NCBI RefSeq assembly: GCF_040412425.1
Contig: NC_089782.1
Location: 26,296,622-26,360,621, forward strand
DNA length: 64,000 bases
Direction of reading: 5' to 3'
From: Macrobrachium rosenbergii
Lineage: Eukaryota; Arthropoda; Malacostraca; Decapoda; Palaemonidae
Under the pieces are notes generated by a model. That model saw nothing but the letters and a program-made list of their open reading frames with translations, made no database searches and was not told the DNA's origin. The translations under genes were made by a program, and so were the position numbers. Shown here in pieces: positions 27,201 through 38,426 of this stretch (positions within the stretch are counted from its first letter, which is position 1; the number at the start of each line of letters is the position of its first letter).

Positions 27201-30200
27201 AAACTGCAGAATGGTCAAAATTTGGAAATTTTTTTGGTGAAAATCTCAATAAAAATACAGGTCATGTTATTTTCAAGACACCCACAGGATTAAAAGTAAG
27301 GTTTTCTTATGATTTTCGATGTTGTCAAGGTTTACGCTGATTTTCGGCTATGTTGCAGCACTAGAACAGAACCCCTGTCATAAACCAGGGACTGCCTGTA
27401 TTTGTTCCTATTAGTACAAAAACCATCATCTTTTATACATTACACTTACTTCTGAGGTATGAGGATTATCTTGTGGAACTGACTGGAATTACTCTAAAAA
27501 TCTGAGGAACATACATGATTGTGAACCTCTGCCAAGTCCTACGAGTCTGCGCTTAGAGCGTAAGGATGAAGGGATAGCCAAACACCCACCTGAATTGTCA
27601 GGTTACTAGTCATGTACATAAGCAAAGGTTCTCCTGTAATCTCTAATTAAGCTCAACACTTCAGTTGGTAGGTAGCAATATCATCATCAGTGGAGGGAAG
27701 ACAGTGCTTTAGAGGAGATGGCGAGAACATGTCATCAGACCTAAGTCTCTGGACAGGTGCGGAGTTGTGTAGTTTCCCTCTATCTATCAGACCAGTCCAA
27801 ACATGAATTGGGCTGTCAACAGCAGGGAAGGATGCAATGGGGGGAACCAACCTAAGATCAGGGCCAACCAGACCTCTATTTCTTGTACACATGAGTTGGC
27901 ATCAATGGTTTTAACTATGCAAATAGTGTAAATGAAAAAACTCTCTCAAATTTTTCCCAGATCTAAAAATATATTTCACTGGTGTAAGCAATGTATATAA
28001 CTTGGCCGTAAACACTTTAGAATAAGCAGGTAGTTTTTTCTTCATTATAGCTTTAGTTACTACAGTCATTACTACTCCATCAGTTGACATGGATCCATCT
28101 GTGTCCAAATCTTCCTTTCCAGATAAGGAAACCCATTGCCTGTAACTACTAAAAAAAAAAAAAGCTGAGATCTTGGGGTCTTCAGAAAGGAAGCAGAGAG
28201 CAAGGCCAACATGAAAAAGGGAAGGTTAAGCATGTGAGGACTTCCTTTCCAAGGGTAGTGGGAAAACTAGAACAAGTCACAAGGATGGCAAGAACTAATG
28301 GTGGTCCTATACCCCTTCATCTGGCCCTCCAGGATCTTGGGAGATTCCCCTTAAGTGAGAGTTCACATGATAGTGAAGTACTTAAGGGGAAGCAAGCCAT
28401 AGAGCGTCAGTAACATGGAGGTAAACTCCCTGCTGAGCGTGTGACCTTGGGCGGCCATACTGGGCTTTTCTGAGGTCTATTGAAGTTAAACTCTTCTGAG
28501 GTCTATTGAAGTTAAGCCTTTCTGAGGTCTATTGCAGTCTAAGTAAAGAATTTTGCATTGTTTCTGCACAAATCTCATATATATTGGAACACTCCTTGTA
28601 AAGAAACCAATGACAGAAAAAGCTAGTGAAGCCATTTCTTTCTATTCTACAGCTTTGGAACAATACTTGAGAATTGTTAAATAAGAACTGCCATGAAAAA
28701 GTTATTTTGACTTATTTGGACTACAAGTGTTCTTGAACGAAGGATAAGAGAAATAACCTTTATCATACAGGTATTATTTTCTACATCATTGAAATAAGCC
28801 AAACCTGTGGGTGCAAAGTTTGTAATGGTATAGCACCTCACCAAATGAGCTGTTTAAGGGCAGAGGTCTAGCCTAGGCTACCAGATTTCATTTTCTTGCT
28901 ATCACCAAACTATGAGACACACCATTTGATGAAAACATAAATTAGATCCAGATTTGTTGCAAATAAAAAATACACAGTGTATTTTTATTTTGAATCAAAT
29001 AATAGAAGTTTTCTATGCCTTGTTGACGTTCCCCTGAAATATTCTCACTGAGTGTGACGTTTTGGAATTTCGTTGAGAAACCACGTTTAGTGCTATGTTA
29101 ATCCTTATGACGGGCTAAATATATATTAAACACACCCCGACCGGCAGACTTTGTTGGTTGGTTTAAGAAAAACACATCAAATGGAAAGAGGAGATATGCA
29201 AATGCACATATAGAAAAAATTTAAAATTTTCCCTACCTTCCACAGGAAGTTGAAAGGTGACTATTTACAACCCTGTGGGCTTTTTACAAAAAACACTCGT
29301 AAAATATGCTAATTTTACCAAGTTATAATGTTTTTCTAATAATTTATTTTATTTTGTAAAATTATAGTTACAGCTCACACAGTATCATAACAGATAAGAA
29401 CTAAAATCAGTAACGAATTCTGAGTATATTTGTTGTAAAATATTTATGAGATTTACTGAGATGGGGAGATGCAGTAACTTTTTGTGGTGAGGTATACATG
29501 TTTTTCTCATGTTTCTTTTGCACTTTTCTTTGCAAAATTACAATTATAGCTGACATACTATCATAAAAGATAAGAACTAAAACCAACAGCAATCCTGGGT
29601 ATATTTATGAGCAAAATAAATAAAAGACGCTATGAGATAGATGGGGCAAATACATTTCATCAAATCTTAGGGCACACTGATCCCCTCTGTCCTGTGTTAA
29701 CACTAATAGTTACACAAGTCATTTAAGGACCACCATACTAAGGAAGATCTTTCCTGGGCAAATCTATCCAATCGTACAGCATTACTATTAATACAGTGCT
29801 GTACCATGTGAGTTAGCCCGGCCCACTCAAAAGGTAAAACCTGTTATAAATCATCATAAGGATGATGCCTGTCCATTACGGGTTAAACAGCTCACTTCTG
29901 CATATCTAAACCTAAAAAAATTATAGTACAGATGTATTTTACAGGCCAACACAGTGCAGATAACTCTTAATGACTGACAAAATACAGCAGGTATCCATAA
30001 GCATAACAATAACATGTTTAAAAGACGAGGCTTTTTGACACAACTACTGTATAATATGATGCATATATATCTATTTCCTATAAAACATTTTTAATAATGA
30101 GCAAGATCTTTCTTACTTAATTTTATATGGCATATAAAATGATATTCTGATATTAAAATTTAAATTGCCACATTTATGTGCCACAATAATATGGCAAAAA

Positions 30201-30955
30201 TATAAGAAGTCAGCACAGAGAACACAGATCTATACTAACTAAACATATTCTTGACTAGCATACAAAAATGGATAAATTTCATTATGCTTTGTTTACCTGT
30301 GAAATGTTATTCCATTTTCTCTTGAAGAATACTTGTGCACATGTTGGCAATTTATAAGCTGGCATTGTACTAGTTTTGAAATAAGGCAAAAAACATTGCA
30401 ATCACACTAAGCCCCTTTTCAGTAGGTAGTGTTCCCAGATTTTTCAACATGACCACAAGGCTCTATAGCACTGTCCTAGGAGAAGAATACAAAACTACAC
30501 AGTACTAGTATACAGTACAGACAACACTTCCAGATATTATTGGCCCTCTAAGGAGCAAACAATGCATACTCCTGATTTTACATACCGATAATCCTCTTAC
30601 TTGTCAACACCCAGCAAAGACCTGTTACAGGCTGATTAGGAGCAAATTCAGTAGAAAAAAGAAGAGACTGAAGTACAGTATTTGAAAGGTAGGATGATGA
30701 AACAAGGTGGCAACCCTGAATACCAGGGATAAAGGGGGTCTTGACTCCTCATGGATGAGTACCAAATGTGCTTTGTTAATCTAAACACACTGGTATCCTA
30801 AAAATGACATCTTGCTCTACAGACATAGTAAAGTGGTGTCCAGGACTAACCTGATCTTTAATGAGTAACTTGTCAAAAATGGTTCCAAGGAGAGTTACTG
30901 TCAGCAAACCTTCCCATACCAGAGCCACAGAAAATGGGTTGGAATGGGTTGAGGT

Positions 30956-31032
<77 letters not shown>

Positions 31033-32628
31033 GGGGGGCAGTAGGGGGACACACTAGTTCATCCAAACCATTCCCTTGCATATTGGAAAGGATCCTCCCC
31101 TACAGCAGGGAAGCCATCCCACTCTGGACTGCTCTTGGAATTGTGGACTTTACTGCTCACACCTAATGGTGCTGTGCATAGTACTAAACTGCAGATGCTG
31201 CAGCAGATTGCTAATGATCTGAACTACAGTCCTGAAAGCAATTTTGCACACACACAGCAGACGATGACCCAGAAAACTGGGCCTGGTATTGTGTAACAGC
31301 AAGTCACCAAGTGTGCACAAACACATGTAACGTACAGATACACAAGGACAGATGATGATGAAAAGGACAGGTAGAGGGGGAGAAAGCAGAAATAGTTTTT
31401 CTTACTCCCACCTCGCTACCTCTCATTTATATCACAGGTACAACTATGGAAATGCATAAGAAACAGCTAAAGCACTAACATTATCTGTGGAACTTAATGG
31501 ATATAGGGCACGAGCATGCTTGTGATCCACAGAAGGAAGAATAAGATGGAATGGGTTGAAAAGCATGTACACAAACTAAGCCCTTCTACTGTGATCCCAA
31601 CTTCCCGTAATCCTCCATGAAAAGGGCAAAATTAGATATTAGTGCATTCATGCAGCATAAACACAGGTAGTGCATGAGCATGTACAGACCATGGGCACAA
31701 AATACAGCCTCTGTAGAGACTGCCCAACAAGGAGAAAACTGCTTGCACCTCCCTTGGAAGACTCACTGAAGGTTGGCAATGAAACCTTGTTTAATCAAAA
31801 GAAAGATACAGAAGAACGGCACACTCTCAGAGTAATTCTTAAGGATTACTTGAAAGAAAAGACTTCCAAAGTCACCCACCCTTCAGTGGTCTGAAGACTT
31901 AGAAAGAATGAGAAAGCAGGAAAGGTAGAGGCAATGACCCAATTCTCCAGCCTTCACATGAACAAACCTTCAACAAAGGCAACCTGCATAAAAAGTAGCA
32001 GGTCACTAACAGGAGAGTGGGAGGTGTCAAACCTCTCACCTGACTATGACCAATTAAGCACCTTGTTACCGAGCTTCAAACCATAAAAACATATAAAGAC
32101 AAAGGTGTGCATTCTCATATGAATAAATAAAGTTCATACACATTTCAAAACAAAACTAAATAAAGAAAGAAATAGACAAAAATACACATCTTTATGTGTA
32201 CAGTACTAACCCAATCACAGGATCTGCATAGCTAGCACCAGCTAATATATGAGGGGCAGTAAACTCAGTTGGAGAGTAATCAGGATAAGGATCTGACCAC
32301 TCAACTTTGTCATCAGGTACTTCAAACCTTTCAACCTACATTTTGATAAATAATAAAGTTCATTAGGTACAGTACGTGTTCCATAATAATACAGCAAAAG
32401 AATTTTTCTTTATTCAATATGAGACAAAGTACAATACTGAATAAGCATTAAACAATTACCATTCCTACTTAAAAACAAGTCTATCATTACTAAGCACACT
32501 TTACCTACATTATTATCTGTTCTTGGGTAGATCCCTCCACGACACTTAGAATGCATAGCTAGAAGAGATGTTCGTACCAATAAATTTCCTCCAACAGGTA
32601 ACCAAAGCTTGAACTGTCGCATAAACAT
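24216..32628 (-). CDS. NUDT9: ADP-ribose pyrophosphatase, NUDT9 type, probably mitochondrial
   Basis: Six coding exons in transcript order: 32628-32509, 32335-32211, 26692-26597, 25309-25188, 24902-24693 and 24457-24216 (stop 24218-24216). They total 915 nt and 304 residues with consistent phases. The family hydrolyses ADP-ribose to AMP and ribose 5-phosphate. The Nudix box lies at residues 180-199 (GGMVDPGEK, then REFLEEA): G180, E186, R194, E195, E198 and E199 are all present. Other family signatures are VPDDKVEW near the N-terminus, [32 protein letters not shown], and AEKHDAHW at the C-terminus. Residues 1-30 are basic and hydrophobic with no acidic residue, as in a mitochondrial presequence. 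ATG 32628 follows acceptor 32639-32640 by ten bases, so a 5'UTR exon must lie upstream. The exon ending at 25188 uses the weak donor GTCAGT, chosen because only it keeps the phase. The human protein is somewhat longer (about 350). Confidence 0.96.
27056..27398. mobile_element. MITE-like element with TIRs and TA target duplication
   Basis: This 343-bp element begins CAGGCAAGCCCTGGTT and ends with the inverted match AACCAGGGACTGCCTG. It is flanked by TA at 27054-27055 and 27399-27400. Short imperfect TIRs plus a TA duplication suggest a non-autonomous Tc1/mariner-type element. It has no coding capacity and lies in the NUDT9 intron between 26692 and 32211. I recall similar CAGGCAGTCCC termini from other decapod repeats. 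Confidence 0.75.
28466..28543. repeat. Tandem repeat, 3 x ~27 bp
   Basis: Three copies of TTCTGAGGTCTATTGAAGTT (the third reads ATTGCAGT) are separated by a few variable bases, inside the large NUDT9 intron. Confidence 0.85.
29353..29640. repeat. Diverged tandem duplication (~185-bp period)
   Basis: The blocks around 29353-29445 and 29530-29610 share TTGTAAAATTATAGTTACAG-like sequence, then ATCATAA and GATAAGAACTAAAA, then GGGTATATTT or GAGTATATTT. This is an old duplication in the NUDT9 intron. Confidence 0.6.
30957..31029. repeat. (GA)n microsatellite, ~73 bp
   Basis: A perfect dinucleotide array followed by a short G run, in the NUDT9 intron. It produces spurious Arg-Glu and Ser-Leu repeat ORFs on the two strands. 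Confidence 0.98.
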
Positions 32629-34496
32629 CAAAGTTAACCTGAAAATATCAAATACAGTAGTTAGTTAATACTGTATCTTATACTTGATTACTGTATTACA
32701 GTTAGCCACCCTGCATTATTACAAGGAAAGAATACAATTAAAAATATAAAACTTGTAAATCTGTAAGCCAGTAAAGCAGCTTGCTGGCTTCCCTAAACTT
32801 ACATACCCTTATTTGGAAAGCATAACCTTCCAAAATTAAAGTATTGAAATACTGCTTTAATGGTATACATCCTACCATAACAAATAACAATCTGACCTCA
32901 CTAGTTCTACAGAAATCCTACCTGATTTAACAGTAAGAGGAGTGGTCAACTGGATCCCCAATATCCTACTTGAGCAAGGGCTTTGCCCCATGGACATCCC
33001 CAGCCTACATAACCTCTACAACATAGCCATTAATTTCTTGCCAAACACATGAACATCTGACTACAAAAAGAAAGAGCATAACAGTGTATTTATATGGTTG
33101 CCTCCTAACCTTACCTCATTCCTGAGAGCTGGTTCTCTTTTCCTAACCTAACGTTCCAAACCAACCTAACCCAGACAGACCAGTACTACCTGGATTACGA
33201 GTGACTTCCCAGGACTACCCACTAGCATTGCATACATGCAGCAGATTTTGGCAGGTTGGGCATTACAGTGCATTCCACTTGCTATCTAAACAGCCTTCAT
33301 ACAAGGGAGCCATGGTGATACTGAATAGGCCTATCAGCAATGAAAACTGGGAAAACAGAGAGGTATACCATGACAAGTTATGAAGTTTCAACCTGTTAAA
33401 CTGCTGCTTCCTAACTATTATCCAAGAAATGAAAAGATTAGATTAAACTACTGCTATTTACTGGCAGACATGTTTCACTACCAACAGAGGTTAGAAGAGC
33501 TTAGGGAATCAATAGAAAGAAGAGATGGGTACTTGGAAAAATAACGAAGACATTGTATATAACCTTGTGCCCTGTGAATAATATACTTTGACATACCCTA
33601 GGGCTACCGGGCCTAAACAAGGCCATCCTATGTGGCCTTGTGAATATCATATTCTCGCAAAGGACTATCAATAATTTGGTAGAGGAGAATAATAACAGCA
33701 TATGCCTTTTTAGAGGGTTGCTGAGTGAAACCAGGCCAAAATCAGCTAATTTGGCATATTTACAGCCCACTTCAAGGTAGATCAAAGGCATATTTCAACA
33801 AGGATATAGCATAACCTAATCCCTTAACCTAACCTTCACCTTGGGTGCCATGCCCTACCCTAGCCAGGAGAGAAGGGGACAAGGGTAACACTGTAAAATG
33901 GCAGGAGCAAACGTGTATTATGTGGTCAGGACTGCTAGAAGCCTAGTAGGTATTTCAAAGGGAATATGGCCTAACCAGAATTACCTTAAAGTTAAAAGTT
34001 AAATAGTTGGTTTCAGCCCTCCTACAGACTGTTGCCTCTTGGGCGGACGTCAGCCGGGTAACTCCAACCCCCAACCATGTCGTCACCACATGCAGTAACC
34101 ATCCGTAGGACCTTAACCCAACCTAACCACAGACGCTGTGCCCTAACCTGTCTGGGAGAAAGGGAGGTGCTTTACCTCCTGGGGAACCCCCTCAGTAAGT
34201 CATGACCCCTCCCTCATTCTGCATTCTACCTGAACAGAAAAAATATATATTGCAAAAGGAAGAACTAACTATTAGCTCTGCATCAGGTATTACCTTGAAA
34301 TGACTTTTTCTATATTATTCTGGTTGCTTATCAAGAATTTAGTGTTATCTTTTGTCGCTCACTGTAAATAACTTGTAATTAACCTCAGAACTGCTTATAT
34401 TTTTGCCATCGCACATGCGCAGTGTTATAGGGGAACGTTTGGTAGGACTACAACGTGGAGTGTCCTTCACTGGGGGGTCTGGGGGAGGAGCCCCCT

Positions 34497-34865
34497 GGGT
34501 AATTTTTGGAAGACTCCAGCCAGCCATTTCGAAAGGTGCCAGCTAGCCATTTTTGCATGAAAACCCATTTGGGTTTTTCATGCAAAAATGGCTAGGGAAT
34601 GATAGGGCACTAAAAAAAAAAAAAATACCAACCTATCGTAACCTAGGGAGTGTGTACTGGTTACATTTATGCCAGATAGCCATGGAGGGGTTGGGGGCCA
34701 GGTATTGTCATACCTAATAAGTCGTAATTTGATTAATTATTTTCTCTGTTACATTTGCGAAGGTTATTTTTATGGAGAAGAAATTTTTTGCTTTGGTGTG
34801 TTTTACCCAAGAAAAATATAAATTATAAAGTGGGAGGTGGCTGGAGTCTTCCGAAAAATAACCGC
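34497..34865. repeat. Foldback element with an inner palindrome
   Basis: The outer arms are GTAATTTTTGGAAGACTCCA near 34499 and its inverted partner near 34840-34863 (CTGGAGTCTTCCGAAAAATA). An inner near-perfect hairpin at 34543-34593 pairs AGCCATTTTTGCATGAAAAC with its inverse across an ATTT loop. No coding capacity was seen. It may be a non-autonomous foldback transposon. Confidence 0.65.
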
Positions 34866-35049
34866 CCCCTGGTTAAGTAACACGGCCTACTAGGTTAGGT
34901 TAGGTAGGGTGTGTTAGTTGGTAAGGTTCCTTTTATAATAGATTTCCTTGGCCAATCCCCTCTTGAACATGTGGCTCCCTAATGCCTCTCGCATTCGCGG
35001 AACTGTTTCATCCGTGTGAGCTAATATCAGAAATACCTAGTAAAATCCC

Positions 35050-35054
<5 letters not shown>

Positions 35055-35138
<84 letters not shown>
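35055..35138. repeat. (AT)n microsatellite, ~84 bp
   Basis: A perfect alternating AT array in the NUDT9-UTP3 spacer. Confidence 0.98.
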
Positions 35139-35140
<2 letters not shown>

Positions 35141-35327
35141 TAATTGCGCCTGGCGGTAGCTTGCTCTAGCCTAGTCTACATATCCGAAGTCGAGCCTTAG
35201 ACTGAACACATTTCACATAGGCCTGCACGCTGTATTAGCCTATTTAAATCTGTAACCTAATAAATCTCCTACCAAAAGCATATATTGACATAAAAAATAA
35301 ATGAAAAATGAGCTGTCAGTCACTCAC

Positions 35328-35441
35328 AATCAATATAAGACTATGCTGTTTATCCTCAATTTTCAATTCCCGTTTCAAAGTAGTTTCTTTTACAATCAGC
35401 TGATGATGACGTTTGCGACAGCATTTATTAATGATTCTCAT
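35328..35441 (-). other. Candidate 5' exon of NUDT9 (with upstream ORF)
   Basis: On the minus strand an ATG at 35441-35439 opens a 38-codon frame (begins MRIINKCCRKRHHQ) that reaches a consensus donor ATT|GTGAGT at 35327. Splicing it to the acceptor at 32638 would put this frame out of phase with NUDT9, so it could only be a 5'UTR exon carrying an upstream ORF. A CRE-like TGATGACGT lies at 35402-35411, within this interval. Support is limited to the donor and the position. Confidence 0.25.
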
Positions 35442-37399
35442 TTTGATGAAGCTTAATCATTATGGGAGTTTGTCGACGATTGTCGCTTCAGTTAAATAAA
35501 GTTCTATTTATTTATTTATTCTTAATTTGTCATTGCATACTTTAGTACTCTCAATTTCTGAAGCTGACGTAAAGATAAGCAATCATTATGCTAGTCATCA
35601 TTAACGAATAATATGCAAGACACACAGAGCTGTCTTGAATACCGTAATTATTTACTACCAAAATCACCCTTAAGCCTTTATTGCAAGAATAAAAGCCTCC
35701 TGCATAAACACACTCCACACTCAAACATTAATTTCATTGTATTTCTAAGAAAAAGAAACAAGAAAAAACGAACAATCTTAGTAGCCTACACTGCACAACT
35801 TACCAGCTGTCTTACAGACCCTCTTTCACTTAATGCATATTAAGGCCCTCATCCACCAATACCATTATCGACCCAAAGGAACTATTTGTATACAGGTTTC
35901 CATGGATTTGTAACTCGTTTTCTGCACCATTAGTTTGCAAAGTTTTCTAATGTACCTCCACCGTCAGTACTTCTGAGTTAGCAGGTCAAGATCTGGAATA
36001 TAATTGTTCCAAGGGAAAAATATTCAGTCTTCGTAGTCCTCTGAAATGGAGATCCACTTATTTTTTTGTACGTTGCAATGACTCTATGTAAGTCTGACAT
36101 GTTCAATTATTGCACTTGCCATCACTGAGAAAACGTCTTTAAGCAAACCACTAGTTTAGTTTAATGGTGGACAACCTAAGACAATAACAAAGATGACCAG
36201 CATTAACCACAAGAAATAACAGAATTATCAATTCCTGGTATTTCTGCTACGGCAAATGAGCCTACCTTTTCTTTCAACTAATTCATAACAAATACATCTT
36301 CCAATCGATCTGTGCAGAATTTGTCGGTTTCTGCCTCCAAGCCACCTCGTTATTATGGGAAAAATATGCACAATAACTAATTTGCTAAGGCGAATTTTTT
36401 CTCTGTATAACTAATAATGACTGGGTTATTCTTTTAGAAGTTTGAATGCCTCCAACACCTAATTTGATTCGAGATTATGCAGATTATTTTACATGATTAT
36501 TTACAATATGGCTTAAAAGCACAATGTGAAAAGCGCTCAAAACATGTTACCGGTAACAAGGTCAGCTACAGAGTGATCAGCATGTTGTTACACGTTGCTA
36601 GGCAACACTGGTCTCTGTTGATGCTTCTTGACGGTCATGCCATGATGCAGATTCATGTGAAGTTCGCATGGGATGGCCATCTTACACTCAAACTGTAAAG
36701 AACGTGCCTGAAATATATAGTACATGATGAGTATCATGTGCGAAATATAAAACAACGAGAAACCAAACCTTTATATTACTTTATTGCCCAGTCTGCAATA
36801 CTAGCAACAGAACTAATTTCATGTAGCAGACATATTTTGAGGGTAAAGATAACCGAGTAGCTTACATCTTACTCGTCACCTGTCTGTCTAGAAAGGATAT
36901 TGAGCGATGTAATGAATCTATCAAAAGCACATACAGTAGTACTATAGAGAAAGTTAACGCAAACAGGCACGAGGGCAAAGTAAAAAGAGCGAGGAAGCCG
37001 TTTCAAAGATAAAATCACATCACTACTACTACTAAGCTCCTCTTCCACCCCACCACAAGGTTGTGTGTTGTTAGACAAGAACAACATCGTGGCTAGCAAA
37101 AAAAACCTAAACTTAAATCGTATATCCAGTATTTAATCTTAAAACCACGACGTATCCTAGTTTTCAGTGCTTGAAAAGTGAGGAAAACTTACAAGAATGG
37201 GGAAGAAAAGGAAGTGAGTAGCTAGTATACCTTTCCAGCATGTTATTCGTACATTTAGCTCAGGCCTCGGTGGTGTAGGCATAAGCCGAGTAGGACAGTA
37301 GCCTAGACCAGGACAGCATAGCATACTGCAGGGAGTCGCCATGAGGCGTTGTAATATGCCAATAATCAAGGCGAAGTTGTTTTGGTGCCAGTCTTACGT

Positions 37400-37570
37400 T
37401 GATCTTATGGCTGCCACTAGAGTACCTGCGCAAGTCTGCTTGCACAATCGACCTGAACGTTAATGTGGATAACCTGCACAGTTTCCTCTGCCTGCGCAGG
37501 CGAGCTGAGCAATTAGTTATTCTCAATTGATATGCCTGCGTCGAAACAACCTGCGCAGGCGTGCCCTGAA
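37400..37570. promoter_or_regulatory. GC-rich candidate promoter with NRF-1-like sites
   Basis: In otherwise AT-rich DNA this stretch carries CCTGCGCAAG (37425-37434), CCTGCGCAGG (37491-37500) and CCTGCGCAGGCG (37550-37561). All match the GCGCA core of NRF-1/Ewg sites. It lies about 0.9 kb upstream of the first coding exon of UTP3, which begins directly after an acceptor, so a non-coding first exon here is plausible. Ribosome-biogenesis and mitochondrial genes often have NRF-1 sites. It may also serve NUDT9. Confidence 0.4.
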
Positions 37571-37742
37571 CACTAGTTGGGAGTCCACATTTTTTTGCTC
37601 AGTTTCTTCCAACCTCAGTTGAAAGTATATTTCAGTCAGGAAAAGAAAATGCTGAACTTTATTGAATTTATAAGTTTTATACCTAAACTCATGATGTATC
37701 TTGTGACATGTGTGCCTTTAAAAGTAAAAAGTATACCTTAGT

Positions 37743-37996
37743 TTAACCAGACCACTGAGCTGATCAACAGCTCTCCTAGTGCTGGCCCGAAGGATTAGAT
37801 TTATTTTACGTGGCTAAGAACCAATTGGTTACCTAGCAACGGGTCCTGGTTATTGGTGGAATCAACCACATTATAACGAAATGAATTTCTATCACCAGAA
37901 ATAAATTTCTCTAATTCTTCATTGGCCGGTCGGAGAATCGAACGCGGGCCCAGCAGAGTGCTAGCCGAGAATGGTACCCACCCGTCCAATGAGGAA
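37743..37996 (-). mobile_element. tRNA-derived SINE (decapod type)
   Basis: The sequence contains AGCTGATCAACAGCTCTCCT, CGTGGCTAAGAACCAATTGG, TTACCTAGCAACGGG and ACCAGAAATAAATTTCTCT, which I recognise as a repeat common in decapod crustacean sequences. On the minus strand GCGTTCGATTCTCC (37932-37945) matches a pol III B box, and the tRNA-like part is at the high-coordinate end. It inserted between the UTP3 candidate promoter and its coding exons. Confidence 0.8.
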
Positions 37997-38426
37997 TGTG
38001 TGCCTTTAACCATCATTGTTGAGGAAATAATTTTTTTTCTTTCCTTACCATATCCTGGTACTGCAGGTAGAAATTAAGGTTTTATGTAGGCTGAGAAGAC
38101 AAAAATGAGTGGTTAGCAACAATGATAAATACTGTATAGATAATATGCTTTGTTCTTCATGTGGTTAGGTACTAGCTTCAAGAGGAAAAATAAGTTGATG
38201 TAAGAATGATGGGAGTTTATGCTGTACCTTCTTCTAGGGTGATAGGTACATATATAACCCTATTTAGCTGTGGTTTGTCTACAACAGGTCCCTACTCTCT
38301 CACACTTAGGAGAAAGACATTTTCCCATTACATAAAATAGGCCTGTTCATTCTGCTTACCTTCTAAGTTTATATATATTAACTTGTGAGGTTTATTTGAT
38401 AACTAATATATCTACTCATTTTCAGG

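Larger units (their letters stand above)
32639..38425. other. Divergent spacer between NUDT9 and UTP3
   Basis: These 5.8 kb separate the first coding exons of NUDT9 (minus) and UTP3 (plus). They must hold the 5'UTR exons and promoters of both, because each first coding exon begins just after a splice acceptor. The contents recognised are a foldback (34497-34865), an AT microsatellite (35055-35138), a GC-rich segment with NRF-1-like palindromes (37400-37570), a SINE (37743-37996), and many short CCTAA/TTAGG runs. No protein-coding exon with recognisable similarity was found. Confidence 0.6.

Noticed and set aside
30776..31166. ORFs with long Ser-Leu or Arg-Glu repeats
   Set aside because: They are generated by the GA microsatellite and have no unique conserved flanks.
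37260..37526. 88-codon Arg-rich minus-strand ORF in the GC-rich segment
   Set aside because: GC-rich DNA has fewer stops, and there is no similarity or splice context. It is better explained as promoter DNA.
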